From: Caulobacter sp. Root1455
GTDB taxonomy: Bacteria; Pseudomonadota; Alphaproteobacteria; Caulobacterales; Caulobacteraceae
Length of the DNA: 64,000 bases
Direction of reading: 5' to 3'
Assembly: GCF_001426905.1 (NCBI RefSeq)
Contig: NZ_LMFQ01000005.1
Location: 36,348-100,347 of the forward strand
The translations under genes and the position numbers were made by a program. The notes beneath the pieces are model-generated. The model did no database searches and was not told the origin of the DNA. It was given only the letters and a program-made list of their open reading frames with translations. Positions 34,973 to 43,707 of this stretch are shown here, piece by piece; within the stretch, counting starts at the first letter, position 1, and each line of letters opens with the position of its first letter.

Positions 34973-36124
34973 CTACCGCGAACGTCCCCGCGCCGAGACC
35001 GGCCACAGCGCCACCAGGGTGTCGCCGTCGACCACATGGTACGTGTCGTAGAGATTCACGGTCGGATCGCAGTGCGGTGCGCCCAGGATCACGCGATCGT
35101 CCAGGCCGGGCGGCGTCGTTCCGGGCGGCGGCAGGATCGCGCCGTGCTCGTCGCCCATGAAGAAATAGCGCGACCCGGCCGGCGCCCCGCCCACCACCGA
35201 GGGCGGTTCGGCGTCGGTCGACAGCGCCTTGAAGCCGGCGTCGACCGTGACCATGCCCGGGGTGTTGGCGCTGACCACCCGCGCGTCGATCAGCAGCGAG
35301 GCCTCGTACGGGCTCTCGTCCGCCCCGTCCCCGGCGATGTCGCAGACCAGGTACTGGCCGTCCATGAACACGTACGAGCCGACCTGGAACTCGGTGAAGA
35401 TGTTCAGCTCCGCGTCGATCCGATGCGATCCGGTGCCCGAACCCGAGACGATCGGCGGCGGACCGCCGGCGGCGGTCAGGGCCTCGATCACCGAGCGGAT
35501 ATAGGCCCCGCGATCCTCGAGATTGGCCTTGCGGTCGGCGAAGTTCTCGATGTGCTGCTGCATGCCGCAATAGCACTGCAGGCCGGCATAGATCAGGCCG
35601 GGCTGGGCCTGGATCGCCTGCAGCAAGGCGACCGCCGCCTCGGGCGAGGCCACGCCGGTGCGGTGGATGCCCGGATCCAGGTCGATGACCACCTTCAGCA
35701 GCTTGCCGGCGGTCGCGGCGGCCTGGCCCAGGGCGGCGACGTTGACCGGGTTGTCGGCCACCACCATCAGGTCGGTGGTCACGGCGTTCAGCGCGATCAG
35801 CCGGGCGACGGCCGAGGCCGAGACCACCGGCGAGGTGATCAGCAGACCGGTCGACACCCCGCCCTCGGCCAGGGCCTCGGCCTCGCCGATCTTGGCGCAG
35901 CACAGGCCCACGGCCCCGGCCGCGATCTGCAGCCTGGCGATGTCGACGCTCTTGTGGGTCTTGGCGTGAGGCCGCAGCTTAACGCCCTTGCTCGCCGCGA
36001 ACTCCGCCATCCGGACGATGTTGCGCTCCAGGGCCGGGCGGTCGATCACCAGCACCGGAGTGTTGAGCTCGCGGCGCGAGCCGGGGGCGCCGATCAGGCC
36101 GGCGTGCAGATCTTGGTCGGTCAT
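34973..36124 (-). CDS. PLP-dependent D-amino acid aldolase/dehydratase (DSD1 / D-threonine aldolase family)
   Basis: 383 aa. The fold-III PLP lysine is in VKLRPHAKTHKSVDIARLQ (near residue 57). GSGTGSHR binds the phosphate. The C-terminal APHCDPTVNLYDTYHVV gives the His-x-Asp metal site of D-threonine aldolase / D-serine dehydratase. It would split or dehydrate a D-3-hydroxy amino acid. It lies 22 bp after the FAD-oxidase gene and is last in a minus-strand cluster headed by a TonB receptor. Confidence 0.92.
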   Translation of the reverse strand: MTDQDLHAGLIGAPGSRRELNTPVLVIDRPALERNIVRMAEFAASKGVKLRPHAKTHKSVDIARLQIAAGAVGLCCAKIGEAEALAEGGVSTGLLITSPVVSASAVARLIALNAVTTDLMVVADNPVNVAALGQAAATAGKLLKVVIDLDPGIHRTGVASPEAAVALLQAIQAQPGLIYAGLQCYCGMQQHIENFADRKANLEDRGAYIRSVIEALTAAGGPPPIVSGSGTGSHRIDAELNIFTEFQVGSYVFMDGQYLVCDIAGDGADESPYEASLLIDARVVSANTPGMVTVDAGFKALSTDAEPPSVVGGAPAGSRYFFMGDEHGAILPPPGTTPPGLDDRVILGAPHCDPTVNLYDTYHVVDGDTLVALWPVSARGRSR

Positions 36125-36146
36125 GGCGTTTCCGTCAGGGGGCCCG

Positions 36147-37427
36147 TCAGAGGCCGAAAAGTTGCGTCAGGTGAGTATTGGCGAACTTACCGGTCGGATC
36201 CCAGGCCTGGCGCACCTTGAGGAAGTTCCCGGCGCGCGGATAGAGCCGGTGCACGTCGGCGGTCGTCAGCGTGTGGCGCTTGGCCCAGTGCGGGCGGCCC
36301 GCGCCGTCGCGCAGCACGGTCTCCATCTCGGCGAAGACCAGCCGCCAGGGCATCTTGGCGTACTGGTGGAACGAGATCGAGGCGCCGGGACCGGCGTTGA
36401 ACGGGCTCATCCAGATGTCGTCGCCGGCCGCCAGGCGGAACTCGAACGGGAAGGTGATCGGCAGGCGGCGCTTGCGGATGTGGGCGATGGCCGCCCGCAA
36501 GGTCGGCAGGCCGGCGGCGCGCGGCAGCTCGTACTCCATTTCCTCGAAGCGGATGTTCCGCTCGGAGGGAAAGATCTCATGGGCCGGGCCGGCGCGGCGG
36601 CTGGACTTGCCCATCATGCGCATCATCAGACGCTGCAGCGGCGGGGTGAGGATCGGCACGGCGGCGCAGATGTCGCAGATCGTCTTGAAGGTGGCTTCGC
36701 TGTCCTCGCCGATCTCCCTGGCCGGTTGGCCGGGCTCCTCGATCTCGACGGGGTGCAGGGTCTTGAAGATCACATCGTCCGAATAGGGAAAGACGAAGAA
36801 CTCCATGTGGCGCGTGGCGGCGGCCAGCTCGTCCAGGCGCTCGGCGACCTCGGCCAGCGGCCGGCGCTCGACCCGTTCCTCCAGGTGGTAGGCGGGAACG
36901 ACGTGGATCCTGATTTCGACGGCGACGCCCAGCAGGCCGAGCGACAGGCGTTGGGCCTCGTAGAGTTCAGGATGCTGGTCTGGCCCGCACTCGACGATCG
37001 CGCCGTCGGCGGTCATCAGCCGGAAGCCGCAGGCCTGGGTCGACAGGCTGCCCAGCTCCGCGCCGGTGCCGTGGGTTCCGGTCGAGATGGCGCCGGCCAG
37101 GGACTGTGGATTGATGTCGCCCTGATTGATCAGCGACAGGCCCTGCGCCCACAGGGCCGCCGTCAGCCTCTTCAGGCTCCAGCCGGCCGGGGCCCAGACC
37201 GTCTTGCGATCCGGCGCGATCTCGACCGCGCCTTCGTAGTCGGTCAGGTTCAGCAACAGGTCGCTGGTCTCGCACAGCGGCATGAACGAGTGGCCCGCGC
37301 CGACCACGCGGACCTTGCTGGCCTGTGCGACCAGCGAGGCCAGTTCACCGGCGTTGCGCGGCCTGGCGATCAGGCGAGGGGAGGCCGCGACGCTGCCCGA
37401 CCAATTGCTCCACCCCGTCATCCGCAT
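36147..37427 (-). CDS. FAD-linked sugar-1,4-lactone oxidase-like protein (ALO family)
   Basis: 426 aa, ATG at 37427. The N-terminal FAD domain has VRVVGAGHSFMPLCETSDLL and GAISTGTHGTGAELGSLS. The C-terminal substrate domain ends GRPHWAKRHTLT, the HWAK motif of D-arabinono-1,4-lactone oxidase and related aldonolactone or alditol oxidases. The histidine in VVGAGHS is where covalent FAD attaches in this family. Substrate unknown. It lies 34 bp after the TetR gene. Confidence 0.9.
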   Translation of the reverse strand: MRMTGWSNWSGSVAASPRLIARPRNAGELASLVAQASKVRVVGAGHSFMPLCETSDLLLNLTDYEGAVEIAPDRKTVWAPAGWSLKRLTAALWAQGLSLINQGDINPQSLAGAISTGTHGTGAELGSLSTQACGFRLMTADGAIVECGPDQHPELYEAQRLSLGLLGVAVEIRIHVVPAYHLEERVERRPLAEVAERLDELAAATRHMEFFVFPYSDDVIFKTLHPVEIEEPGQPAREIGEDSEATFKTICDICAAVPILTPPLQRLMMRMMGKSSRRAGPAHEIFPSERNIRFEEMEYELPRAAGLPTLRAAIAHIRKRRLPITFPFEFRLAAGDDIWMSPFNAGPGASISFHQYAKMPWRLVFAEMETVLRDGAGRPHWAKRHTLTTADVHRLYPRAGNFLKVRQAWDPTGKFANTHLTQLFGL

Positions 37428-37461
37428 CTCCCCGTTCGCGATCCAGGGATGATAGTAAAAA

Positions 37462-38163
37462 CTACTGTTCTTGCAACATGTCGTTCCAGGGAACCAGCGA
37501 CGGATCGCCGAAGGTGTCGAAATAGCGCTCGAACAGCAGGCAGACCTCGCGGCTGAGGGCCAGGGCGTCCTGGTTGGGATCCTCGACGGCCATCTCGGTG
37601 GCCGAATAGGTCAGTTCGACCATCATCCGCATGGCCAGCCGCACCCGCGCTTCGGACGCGCCCGGGTATCGCGCCTTGAGAATCTCGCCGAACTGCTCGG
37701 CGACCATGTCGCGCGAGGCGAAGCGCAGCTGCTGCAGCATGGGCACGGCGCGCAGCGCTCGGCCGATCGCCGCGCCGCCCGGGAACCGGCGCGTCAGCTC
37801 GATCATCTCGGTCATCATGACCGCGTTCTTCTCGACGCGCTCGGCGGCGGTGTCGGCGTCCAGTCCGCCGGCCTCGATCCAGGCGAAGACCCGTTCGTCC
37901 TGGGCCTTCATCAGCCGGTCGCCCAGCTCCTTGAGGATCGCGTACTTGTTGGGGAAGTAGCGGTAGAGGGCCGGCGGAGTCAGGCCTGCGCGCTTGCAGA
38001 TGGCGTTGGTGGTCAGCTGTTCGAAGCCGGTCTCGCGCAACATCTCGCCGGCCGTGGCCAGAACGATCTCGTAGGTGTCCTGCCCGCGGGCCTGGGTCGG
38101 CTGAAGCTTGGCGTCCAGCGCGATGTCGGGGCTGGCGATCTTCTGGGCCGTCGCCTTCGGCAT
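37462..38163 (-). CDS. TetR-family transcriptional regulator
   Basis: 233 aa, ATG at 38163 behind AAGGAG. HTH near residues 30-80: ILATAGEMLRETGFEQLTTN, AICKRAGLTPPALYRYFPNK. The C-terminal ligand-binding part is not assignable. It lies inside the uptake and catabolism cluster and probably controls it. A 34-aa N-terminal extension precedes the HTH. Confidence 0.92.
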   Translation of the reverse strand: MPKATAQKIASPDIALDAKLQPTQARGQDTYEIVLATAGEMLRETGFEQLTTNAICKRAGLTPPALYRYFPNKYAILKELGDRLMKAQDERVFAWIEAGGLDADTAAERVEKNAVMMTEMIELTRRFPGGAAIGRALRAVPMLQQLRFASRDMVAEQFGEILKARYPGASEARVRLAMRMMVELTYSATEMAVEDPNQDALALSREVCLLFERYFDTFGDPSLVPWNDMLQEQ

Positions 38164-38257
38164 GGTGCTTCTCCTTCAAGCCGGTCTGGCGAGCCAGTCC
38201 GGCAAGTCTCTCCTGAACTAGAGCGCTTCGCCGGAAAAAGCCAATCGGCCCGAACCC

Positions 38258-39445
38258 TTAGCGTGGCCTCGTCACGTGCAGGAAGGCGACGATCACCAGA
38301 GTGACCAGCGCCAGGCCCGCGCCCAGCCAGCCCGCCGGCCGTACGTCGGCGCCGCTGACCACGAACGAGGCCAGCAAGGGCCCGGCGCCGCAGCCCAGCA
38401 GACTCGCGCCAGGGCCCAACAAGGCGGCGCGCCGGCTCGGATCGGCCTCGATCGCCAGCGGCGTCAGATAGGGCGAGGCGAACAGCCAGACGAAGCCGAA
38501 CACCGCCGAAGCCGCCAGGAACATCGCCGCCGACGGTAGGCTGGCCATCACCAGCAGGGCGACGGCGGCCAGGATCACGGCGACCGTCAGCGACCAGAAC
38601 CAGGACAGTCGCCCGGCCAGGGCCGTGGCCGCCGCGCCGCCCGCGACCTGGGCAGCCAGCGACAGCGCGAAGGCCGTGCTGGCGACGCTGGTCGGATGTC
38701 CGGCTTGGCGCGACAGGGGTTCGGCATAGATCCAGACCGCCAGGATGAAGGCCTGGAAGCAGAAGACGGCGGCCAGGGCGATCCAGCCGCGCGAGCTGGG
38801 CAGACCCTTGGGGTTCTCCGCGGTCTCGACCAGGGGCGCGTAGGCGCCTGGGATCGCCAGACCGGCGAGAACCGCGGACACGGTGAGGGCGGCCAGCAGC
38901 ATGAAGCCGCCGTCCGGACCGAACGGCTCGATGACGAAGGCGCCGATCGCGGTCACCACGCCCAGCTGCAGCAGGGTCTGGATCGTCAGGTAGAGGCCCG
39001 CCCAGCGTTCCGGGCGCGGCGAGCGGACGATCATGCCGGTGATCAGCCAGATCATCGCCCCGGCCGGAAGACCCGCGACCGCGCGGACCAGGATCAGCAG
39101 GTCGCCCGAGGCGCGGGTCGTGGCCAGATCCAGCGCCGCCAGCAACAGGCCGCAGGTCACCGCCGCCAGCCGCAGCCGCCGCTCGCCGAACAGCGGCCCG
39201 ACCACCGCCGCGCCGATCCCCATCGCCACCAGCTCGGCCATGCCGGCCAGGCCCAGCTGGTTGGCGCTCAGCCGACCGGCCGCCTCCATGCCGCCCAGCA
39301 GCAAGGGTCCGACGCCGGGAAACAGCACCCCGACCAGCCCGATCCAGAACACCGTCAGGCGCTGGACCAGGCTGGGCGGCGCGCCGATCCAGACGCCCGC
39401 GAAGGCCGGCGGCGCGCCGTCCGCCGGGAGGTCTATCGCGCTCAA
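38258..39445 (-). CDS. MFS transporter (12-TM) after the TonB receptor
   Basis: 395 aa from a TTG at 39445 that overlaps the receptor stop (TTGA). Earlier in-frame starts would lie inside the receptor gene and give non-hydrophobic, Arg/His-rich sequence. Multiple hydrophobic helices are visible (LTVFWIGLVGVLFPGVGPLL, GWIALAAVFCFQAFILAVWI, LTVAVILAAVALLVMASLPS, WLGAGLALVTLVIVAFLH). It is the likely inner-membrane step for whatever the receptor imports. Confidence 0.85.
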   Translation of the reverse strand: MSAIDLPADGAPPAFAGVWIGAPPSLVQRLTVFWIGLVGVLFPGVGPLLLGGMEAAGRLSANQLGLAGMAELVAMGIGAAVVGPLFGERRLRLAAVTCGLLLAALDLATTRASGDLLILVRAVAGLPAGAMIWLITGMIVRSPRPERWAGLYLTIQTLLQLGVVTAIGAFVIEPFGPDGGFMLLAALTVSAVLAGLAIPGAYAPLVETAENPKGLPSSRGWIALAAVFCFQAFILAVWIYAEPLSRQAGHPTSVASTAFALSLAAQVAGGAAATALAGRLSWFWSLTVAVILAAVALLVMASLPSAAMFLAASAVFGFVWLFASPYLTPLAIEADPSRRAALLGPGASLLGCGAGPLLASFVVSGADVRPAGWLGAGLALVTLVIVAFLHVTRPR

Positions 39446-41721
39446 TACTTGGCCCGGAAATAGACGCCGTAGGTGCGCGGCGGGCCCATGCTGAACACGT
39501 CGAAGCCGAAGGCGGCGATCGGCGTGATGTCGGAGATGTTGGTGGTGTCGGCCAGGTTCTTGCCCCACACGCCCAGTTCGTAGCGGCCGTCGGCGAAGGC
39601 CCAGCCGACCTGGCCGTTGACATAGGCGCGCGCCTTGTCGCTGAGCCGTTCGGTGTTGGCCGTGTCGTAATAGACCTTGCCGCGATAGGTGAAGTCCAGC
39701 TGGGTGATCAGGTCGCCGCCGCCCAGCGGATGCTCGTAGCGCGCCGCGCCGTTCAGGCTTGCCTTGGGCGCGGAGGGCAGGGTGTTGCCCGAATAGTCGA
39801 GCGGCGGCATGGACGGATCCGCATACGAGATGAAGTCCTTGTATTCGGCGCTCAGCAGGGACGCGCCCAAGGTCAGGCTCAGCCCGGTGACGGGCCGGGC
39901 CTCGATCTCGGCCTCGCCGCCATAGACCCGCGCCGCGGAGGCGTTGGTGAACAGCTGGACGGGCAGGCCGTCGCGCTGGACCTGGGTGTAGACCTGCAGG
40001 TCCTTGTAATCATAGTAGAAGGCCGAGACGTTGACCCGCAGGCGACGGCCGAGGAACTCGCTCTTGGCCCCGACCTCGTAGGCGTTGACCGTCTCGTCCT
40101 TGTAGGGGCCCAGATCGCGGGGATCGGTCGTCTGGCCGCTGAAGAACCCGCCGCTCTTGGTGCCGCGATTGTAGGTCGCATAGACGTTGGCGTCGTCGCT
40201 CAGGGCGTAGCGCAGGCCCAGGCGGCCCGAGATCGAGCTGAAGGTCTTGGCGTTGTCGTACTCGAACAGGGTCAGCAGGCCGTAGTCGACGTCGCTGACA
40301 TAGTGGAAGGTCTTCTTGTCCTGCGACCACCGCAGCCCGCCCGTCAGGGTCAGCTTCGCGGTCAGGTCATAGTCGACCTGGCCGAAGGCGGCGTAACTGG
40401 TGGTCTTCTGGTGCAGGGGCCAGCCGAACACGCCCACGCCGTTGGCCGGATCCATGCCGGTCGGGTTGTTGACCGGATCGGGGACGCGCAGCACCTCCAG
40501 GACATTGTAGTGGCTGTTGTTGTCCAGGTTGTCGCGGGCGGCGTAGAGGCCGGCGACCCAGCGCAGCGCGGTCGCGCCGTTCGACTGCAGGCGGAATTCC
40601 TGGCTGGCGGTGTCCTGCTCGGCGATATAGCGGGCGTCGAAGATCGAGATCGGGTTGGCGTCCGTCTCCTCCCAGTCGTCACGTTCGGCCTTCTGATAGC
40701 CGGTGACCGAATAGAGCGTCACGCCGCCGAAATCGTAGCTGATCGCGGACGTCGCCCCGAACAGCTTGACGATGTCCTTGCCCTCGAAGCGGTAGTCGCC
40801 CTCGTACTTGTTGGTGCTGGTGTTGGCGTAGCCGGCGACGTTCGTGCACTGGCCCGACGTGTAGTGGGTCGGCTTGCAGAAGATGTAGCCGTAGGTCGGA
40901 TCGGGATCGGTCGTGCTGGCCGCCTCGGCCGTCTGGGCGACCAGCGAGCGGTTGTAGGTCAGGATCGAGCCGCCCGTGGACTTGCTGTAGCTCGCCGACA
41001 GATCGACCGTCAGCTTGTCGTCGGGGGTGTAGCGCAGGGCGAAACGCGCGGCCTTGCGCTCGGCGTCGTTGCCCTTGTGGCCGGTCAGGCGATTGAGCGT
41101 ATAGCCGTCGCTCTTGTCGTAGAGGCCGGCGATCCGGAAGGCCAGGGTGTCGCCGACGACCGGGCCGCCGAAGCCGGCCTGGACATTGAGCGTGCTGAAC
41201 CGGCCGTAGTCGACGGCCAGGTCGCCCTGCGGCGTGCTGGTCGGCTTCTTGGTGGTGACATTGATCGCGCCGCCGGTGGTGTTGCGGCCGTAGAGCGTGC
41301 CTTGCGGCCCGCGCAGCACCTCGACCTGCTGCAGGTCGTAGAAGCCGGCCATCTGGGCGAGCGGGGAGGCGACATAGACGCCGTCGACATAGACGCCCAC
41401 GGCGCTGGCGGTGGCGGGGTTGAAGTCGTTGACCCCGATGCCGCGGATGAAGATCCGAGGATTGGCGGCGTTGTCGTCGGTCTTGATCTGCAAGCCCGGG
41501 GACAGGCCCGACAGCGCCAGCACGTCGCCCACGCGCTGGTCCTTGAGCTGGTCGGCGGTCAGGGCGGTCACCGACACCGGCACGTCCTGGAGGTTTTCCG
41601 ATCGTTTCTGGGCGGTGACGACGATCTCGTCGAGCGCCGTCGCTTCCTGCGCCGACGCCTGTCCCGCCGCCGCCAACATCGCCGCCCCGGCGACGCCCGC
41701 GAACACCTGAACCTTCCGCAT
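39442..41721 (-). CDS. TonB-dependent outer-membrane receptor
   Basis: 759 aa, ATG at 41721. Signal peptide VFAGVAGAAMLAAAGQASAQ. TonB box LDEIVVTAQKR. The plug domain has DVPVSVTALTADQLKDQRVG, FIRGIGVNDF and VEVLRGPQGTLYGRNTTGGA. The barrel ends GPPRTYGVYFRAKY. It imports a ligand using TonB energy. The ligand is unknown, but the linked MFS, FAD oxidase and PLP aldolase suggest a small sugar-acid or hydroxy-amino-acid compound. Confidence 0.95.
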   Translation of the reverse strand: MRKVQVFAGVAGAAMLAAAGQASAQEATALDEIVVTAQKRSENLQDVPVSVTALTADQLKDQRVGDVLALSGLSPGLQIKTDDNAANPRIFIRGIGVNDFNPATASAVGVYVDGVYVASPLAQMAGFYDLQQVEVLRGPQGTLYGRNTTGGAINVTTKKPTSTPQGDLAVDYGRFSTLNVQAGFGGPVVGDTLAFRIAGLYDKSDGYTLNRLTGHKGNDAERKAARFALRYTPDDKLTVDLSASYSKSTGGSILTYNRSLVAQTAEAASTTDPDPTYGYIFCKPTHYTSGQCTNVAGYANTSTNKYEGDYRFEGKDIVKLFGATSAISYDFGGVTLYSVTGYQKAERDDWEETDANPISIFDARYIAEQDTASQEFRLQSNGATALRWVAGLYAARDNLDNNSHYNVLEVLRVPDPVNNPTGMDPANGVGVFGWPLHQKTTSYAAFGQVDYDLTAKLTLTGGLRWSQDKKTFHYVSDVDYGLLTLFEYDNAKTFSSISGRLGLRYALSDDANVYATYNRGTKSGGFFSGQTTDPRDLGPYKDETVNAYEVGAKSEFLGRRLRVNVSAFYYDYKDLQVYTQVQRDGLPVQLFTNASAARVYGGEAEIEARPVTGLSLTLGASLLSAEYKDFISYADPSMPPLDYSGNTLPSAPKASLNGAARYEHPLGGGDLITQLDFTYRGKVYYDTANTERLSDKARAYVNGQVGWAFADGRYELGVWGKNLADTTNISDITPIAAFGFDVFSMGPPRTYGVYFRAKY

Positions 41722-41937
41722 GCCTTACCCCCGCTACTGTGTCTATGGGGATATAGTAGTTGCAGCTATCGTTATGGCAAGCAACGTTCGTTGAGCGATG
41801 TTTGGCCGCCAAGACCGTCGCCAACCGAGGCGTTCTTCATCCAACTCCGCTCGAATTCCGAGCGCGCCGCATCAGGGATCGCCCCGATTGGCCTGCGGTG
41901 TGGAGGGCGTAAACTGTGCAGGCTGAGGGAGCACGCC

Positions 41938-42081
41938 ATGCACACATCACATTTCTGGCAAAGCGCCGGGCTGATCGCCATTATCTTCGGAGCGGCGATC
42001 CTGTCGGCCATGATCGGGTCACGCGCCCATGCGGCGACCACGCCGGTCGCACCGGCCTTGGGCGCGGCGCAGACGTTCTGA
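41938..42081 (+). CDS. Small membrane or secreted peptide (47 aa)
   Basis: ATG at 41938 behind AGGGAG. MHTSHFWQSAGLIAIIFGAA is one hydrophobic helix followed by ILSAMIGSRAHAAT, so it is either a single-pass membrane peptide or is cut at AHA-AT. It is divergent from the TonB receptor and too short for family assignment. Confidence 0.55.
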   Translation: MHTSHFWQSAGLIAIIFGAAILSAMIGSRAHAATTPVAPALGAAQTF

Positions 42082-42321
42082 TCTCGGGCGTCCCGTCTCT
42101 TCCTGAGAGCACGACGCCAACCCACGCGCGGGGCTCCACGACCGCTTTGAGGGCGTTCCGAAGCGAGGTCCCGAATCTCGGCGACGCCTGCTTGGGATCA
42201 CGACGGTCCATCCGCGCCCAGCGTGCGCGAAGATCGCGACGACGCGGGACATCGCGGCCAAAGCCGACGCCGCCCGGAGGGCGATGGGGCGGCAACGGCC
42301 CCTGTTGTGAAGCCGATACTT

Positions 42322-42348
42322 AGAGCATTGAATTTAATGCTCTTTTTT
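42322..42348 (+). terminator. Rho-independent terminator upstream of the giant operon
   Basis: Perfect 8-bp stem AGAGCATT / AATGCTCT with a 6-base loop, followed by five T. It would end transcripts from the 47-aa gene and insulate the giant operon. Confidence 0.85.
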
Positions 42349-42409
42349 CAACAAAGATTCCTGATGGTTGTGACGGTTTTGCATTAATCGAATAAGTAGC
42401 GCTTGTCCA

Positions 42410-42438
42410 TTGACTCGACAATTAAGCCGAGATTTAGT
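42410..42438 (+). promoter_or_regulatory. Promoter-like sequence of the giant operon
   Basis: TTGACT, 17 bp, TTTAGT, ending 29 bp before the ATG at 42468. It is the best sigma70-like match in an A/T-rich stretch downstream of a terminator. Confidence 0.4.
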
Positions 42439-42467
42439 GCGCCCACCCAACCAGAAGGTGTGAACCA

Positions 42468-42818
42468 ATGCCGACGTATAACTGGAACCTAAACGCCAAC
42501 GTCAATATCCAAACCGTGGTGTCCTCCCAGGGCGGATCGACCAACAACGTCGCCACCGTCAACATCATTTCCGCCGGCCAGACGCTCTGGAGCACGACCC
42601 TGATCCAGACGTCCAACGTCGGCGTCGTCTCGGGAGACCTGGTCATCGGCACCGGCGCTTCCGCCACGACGATCTTCGCCGGCACGAACTTCACGCTGAC
42701 CGTGCCGACGTCGCTTCTGAACGGCAACATGGCCGCCAACATCACCTATTCCGCGCCGAACGAGCCGAAACACAACTACAGCGGCTTGATCGCCACCTGG
42801 ACGCTTACCTCGGCCTGA
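42468..42818 (+). CDS. Giant-operon gene 1: 116-aa beta-rich protein
   Basis: 116 aa, ATG at 42468 with AGAAGGTG upstream. No signal peptide. Rich in Thr, Asn, Ser and Val with alternating strand patterns (NWNLNANVNIQTVVSS). The C-terminal two thirds align by eye with the C-terminal half of the next protein: TLWSTTLIQTSN, SGDLVIGTGAS, NFTLTVPTSLLNGNMAANIT and NYSGLIATWTL have counterparts there. No known family recognised. First of five tightly spaced genes. Confidence 0.8.
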   Translation: MPTYNWNLNANVNIQTVVSSQGGSTNNVATVNIISAGQTLWSTTLIQTSNVGVVSGDLVIGTGASATTIFAGTNFTLTVPTSLLNGNMAANITYSAPNEPKHNYSGLIATWTLTSA

Positions 42819-42825
42819 TGGCTTG

Positions 42826-43707
42826 ATGCTCCGCTTCAGCGTTCTGGCGCTGGTCTTTGTGTTATTTTCGGGGGCGCTGGCGCGGGCTCAAGATTGGTCC
42901 GGCCAGCGCGATATCTCCGGATTGACCATCGACTACGCCGTCAGCGGCGCTGTCGCGCAGGTCGGCGTCAAACTGACCCTGAACGGTCAGTTCGTCGATG
43001 ACGCCGTCCTCACCTACGCCGCCCCGACGCACAACTTCTCGGTGGCGGCCAATGGGATGAGCGCAAGCGGAGCCATAAGTCTGGCGGTCGTTCAGGAGCC
43101 CAGTCCGTCGAGCTTGGTTGGAGACTTCGCCGTCGTCGACGCCACCGGTAAAAGTGTTCCGTTCAAGGGCGACATCACAACCTGGATTTCGCCGGACAAT
43201 TTGGAGTTATTTCGCGTCAATTACAATCTCACGGGAAACCTCAGCGCGAGAACAATAGTCCTCAACGGCGCGCGCTACGGGGCCCAAGTCGATTACCTGA
43301 CGGGCACGACGCTTCTTTACAGCAGTCTTCTGCTGCCATCGGCATCCATGTCCGTGACGCCATTTGACCTGGTTATCGGCGATCTGAAGTTGAACAAGGG
43401 CGCGCAGCTGACGCTGACGCCACCCTCCGCCTTGTCGAACGGCATGGTCGTTTTGGACTGCACTTTCTCGTCCGAGATGATCCCGCCGACACGATTTACC
43501 GGTGCGATCGCCTCCTGGCCGCTTCAGGGGGTGCTCCCGATGCAGCAGGACGGCGCCATCGTCGGAGATTCCAAAGATGTCGGTACAATTCGAGCAAGTC
43601 TCCGAGTCCGACCTCTATCAAGTCGCAGGTGGCGGCTCGACCGCATGGTGCGGCTACATGTTCCCGCCCGGCGGCGGCAATCCCAACAAGCCGATCTCGC
43701 TGGATGA
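42826..43707 (+). CDS. Giant-operon gene 2: secreted two-domain beta-rich protein
   Basis: 293 aa from the ATG at 42826, 7 bp after gene 1. Signal peptide VLALVFVLFSGALARAQ. Two domains of about 115 residues follow; the second (LLYSSLLLPSAS, FDLVIGDLKL, LTLTPPSALSNGMVVLDCTF, RFTGAIASWPL) is a relative of gene 1. The last about 45 residues overlap gene 3 by 131 bp and are Arg-rich, as if read from the other gene's frame. The real end could be earlier if a frameshift exists. Function unknown. Confidence 0.75.
   Translation: MLRFSVLALVFVLFSGALARAQDWSGQRDISGLTIDYAVSGAVAQVGVKLTLNGQFVDDAVLTYAAPTHNFSVAANGMSASGAISLAVVQEPSPSSLVGDFAVVDATGKSVPFKGDITTWISPDNLELFRVNYNLTGNLSARTIVLNGARYGAQVDYLTGTTLLYSSLLLPSASMSVTPFDLVIGDLKLNKGAQLTLTPPSALSNGMVVLDCTFSSEMIPPTRFTGAIASWPLQGVLPMQQDGAIVGDSKDVGTIRASLRVRPLSSRRWRLDRMVRLHVPARRRQSQQADLAG

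Larger units (their letters stand above)
42082..42467. other. Intergenic region upstream of the giant operon
   Basis: About 390 bp. The first 220 bp is GC-rich and open in several frames with shadow-like composition. From about 42310 it becomes clearly A/T-richer and holds a terminator, a promoter-like sequence and the ribosome-binding site AGAAGGTG of the first operon gene. Confidence 0.6.

Noticed and set aside
39730..42081. 783-codon plus-strand frame antisense to the TonB receptor
   Set aside because: Only its last 47 codons, after the receptor gene, look protein-like. They are annotated separately from the ATG at 41938.
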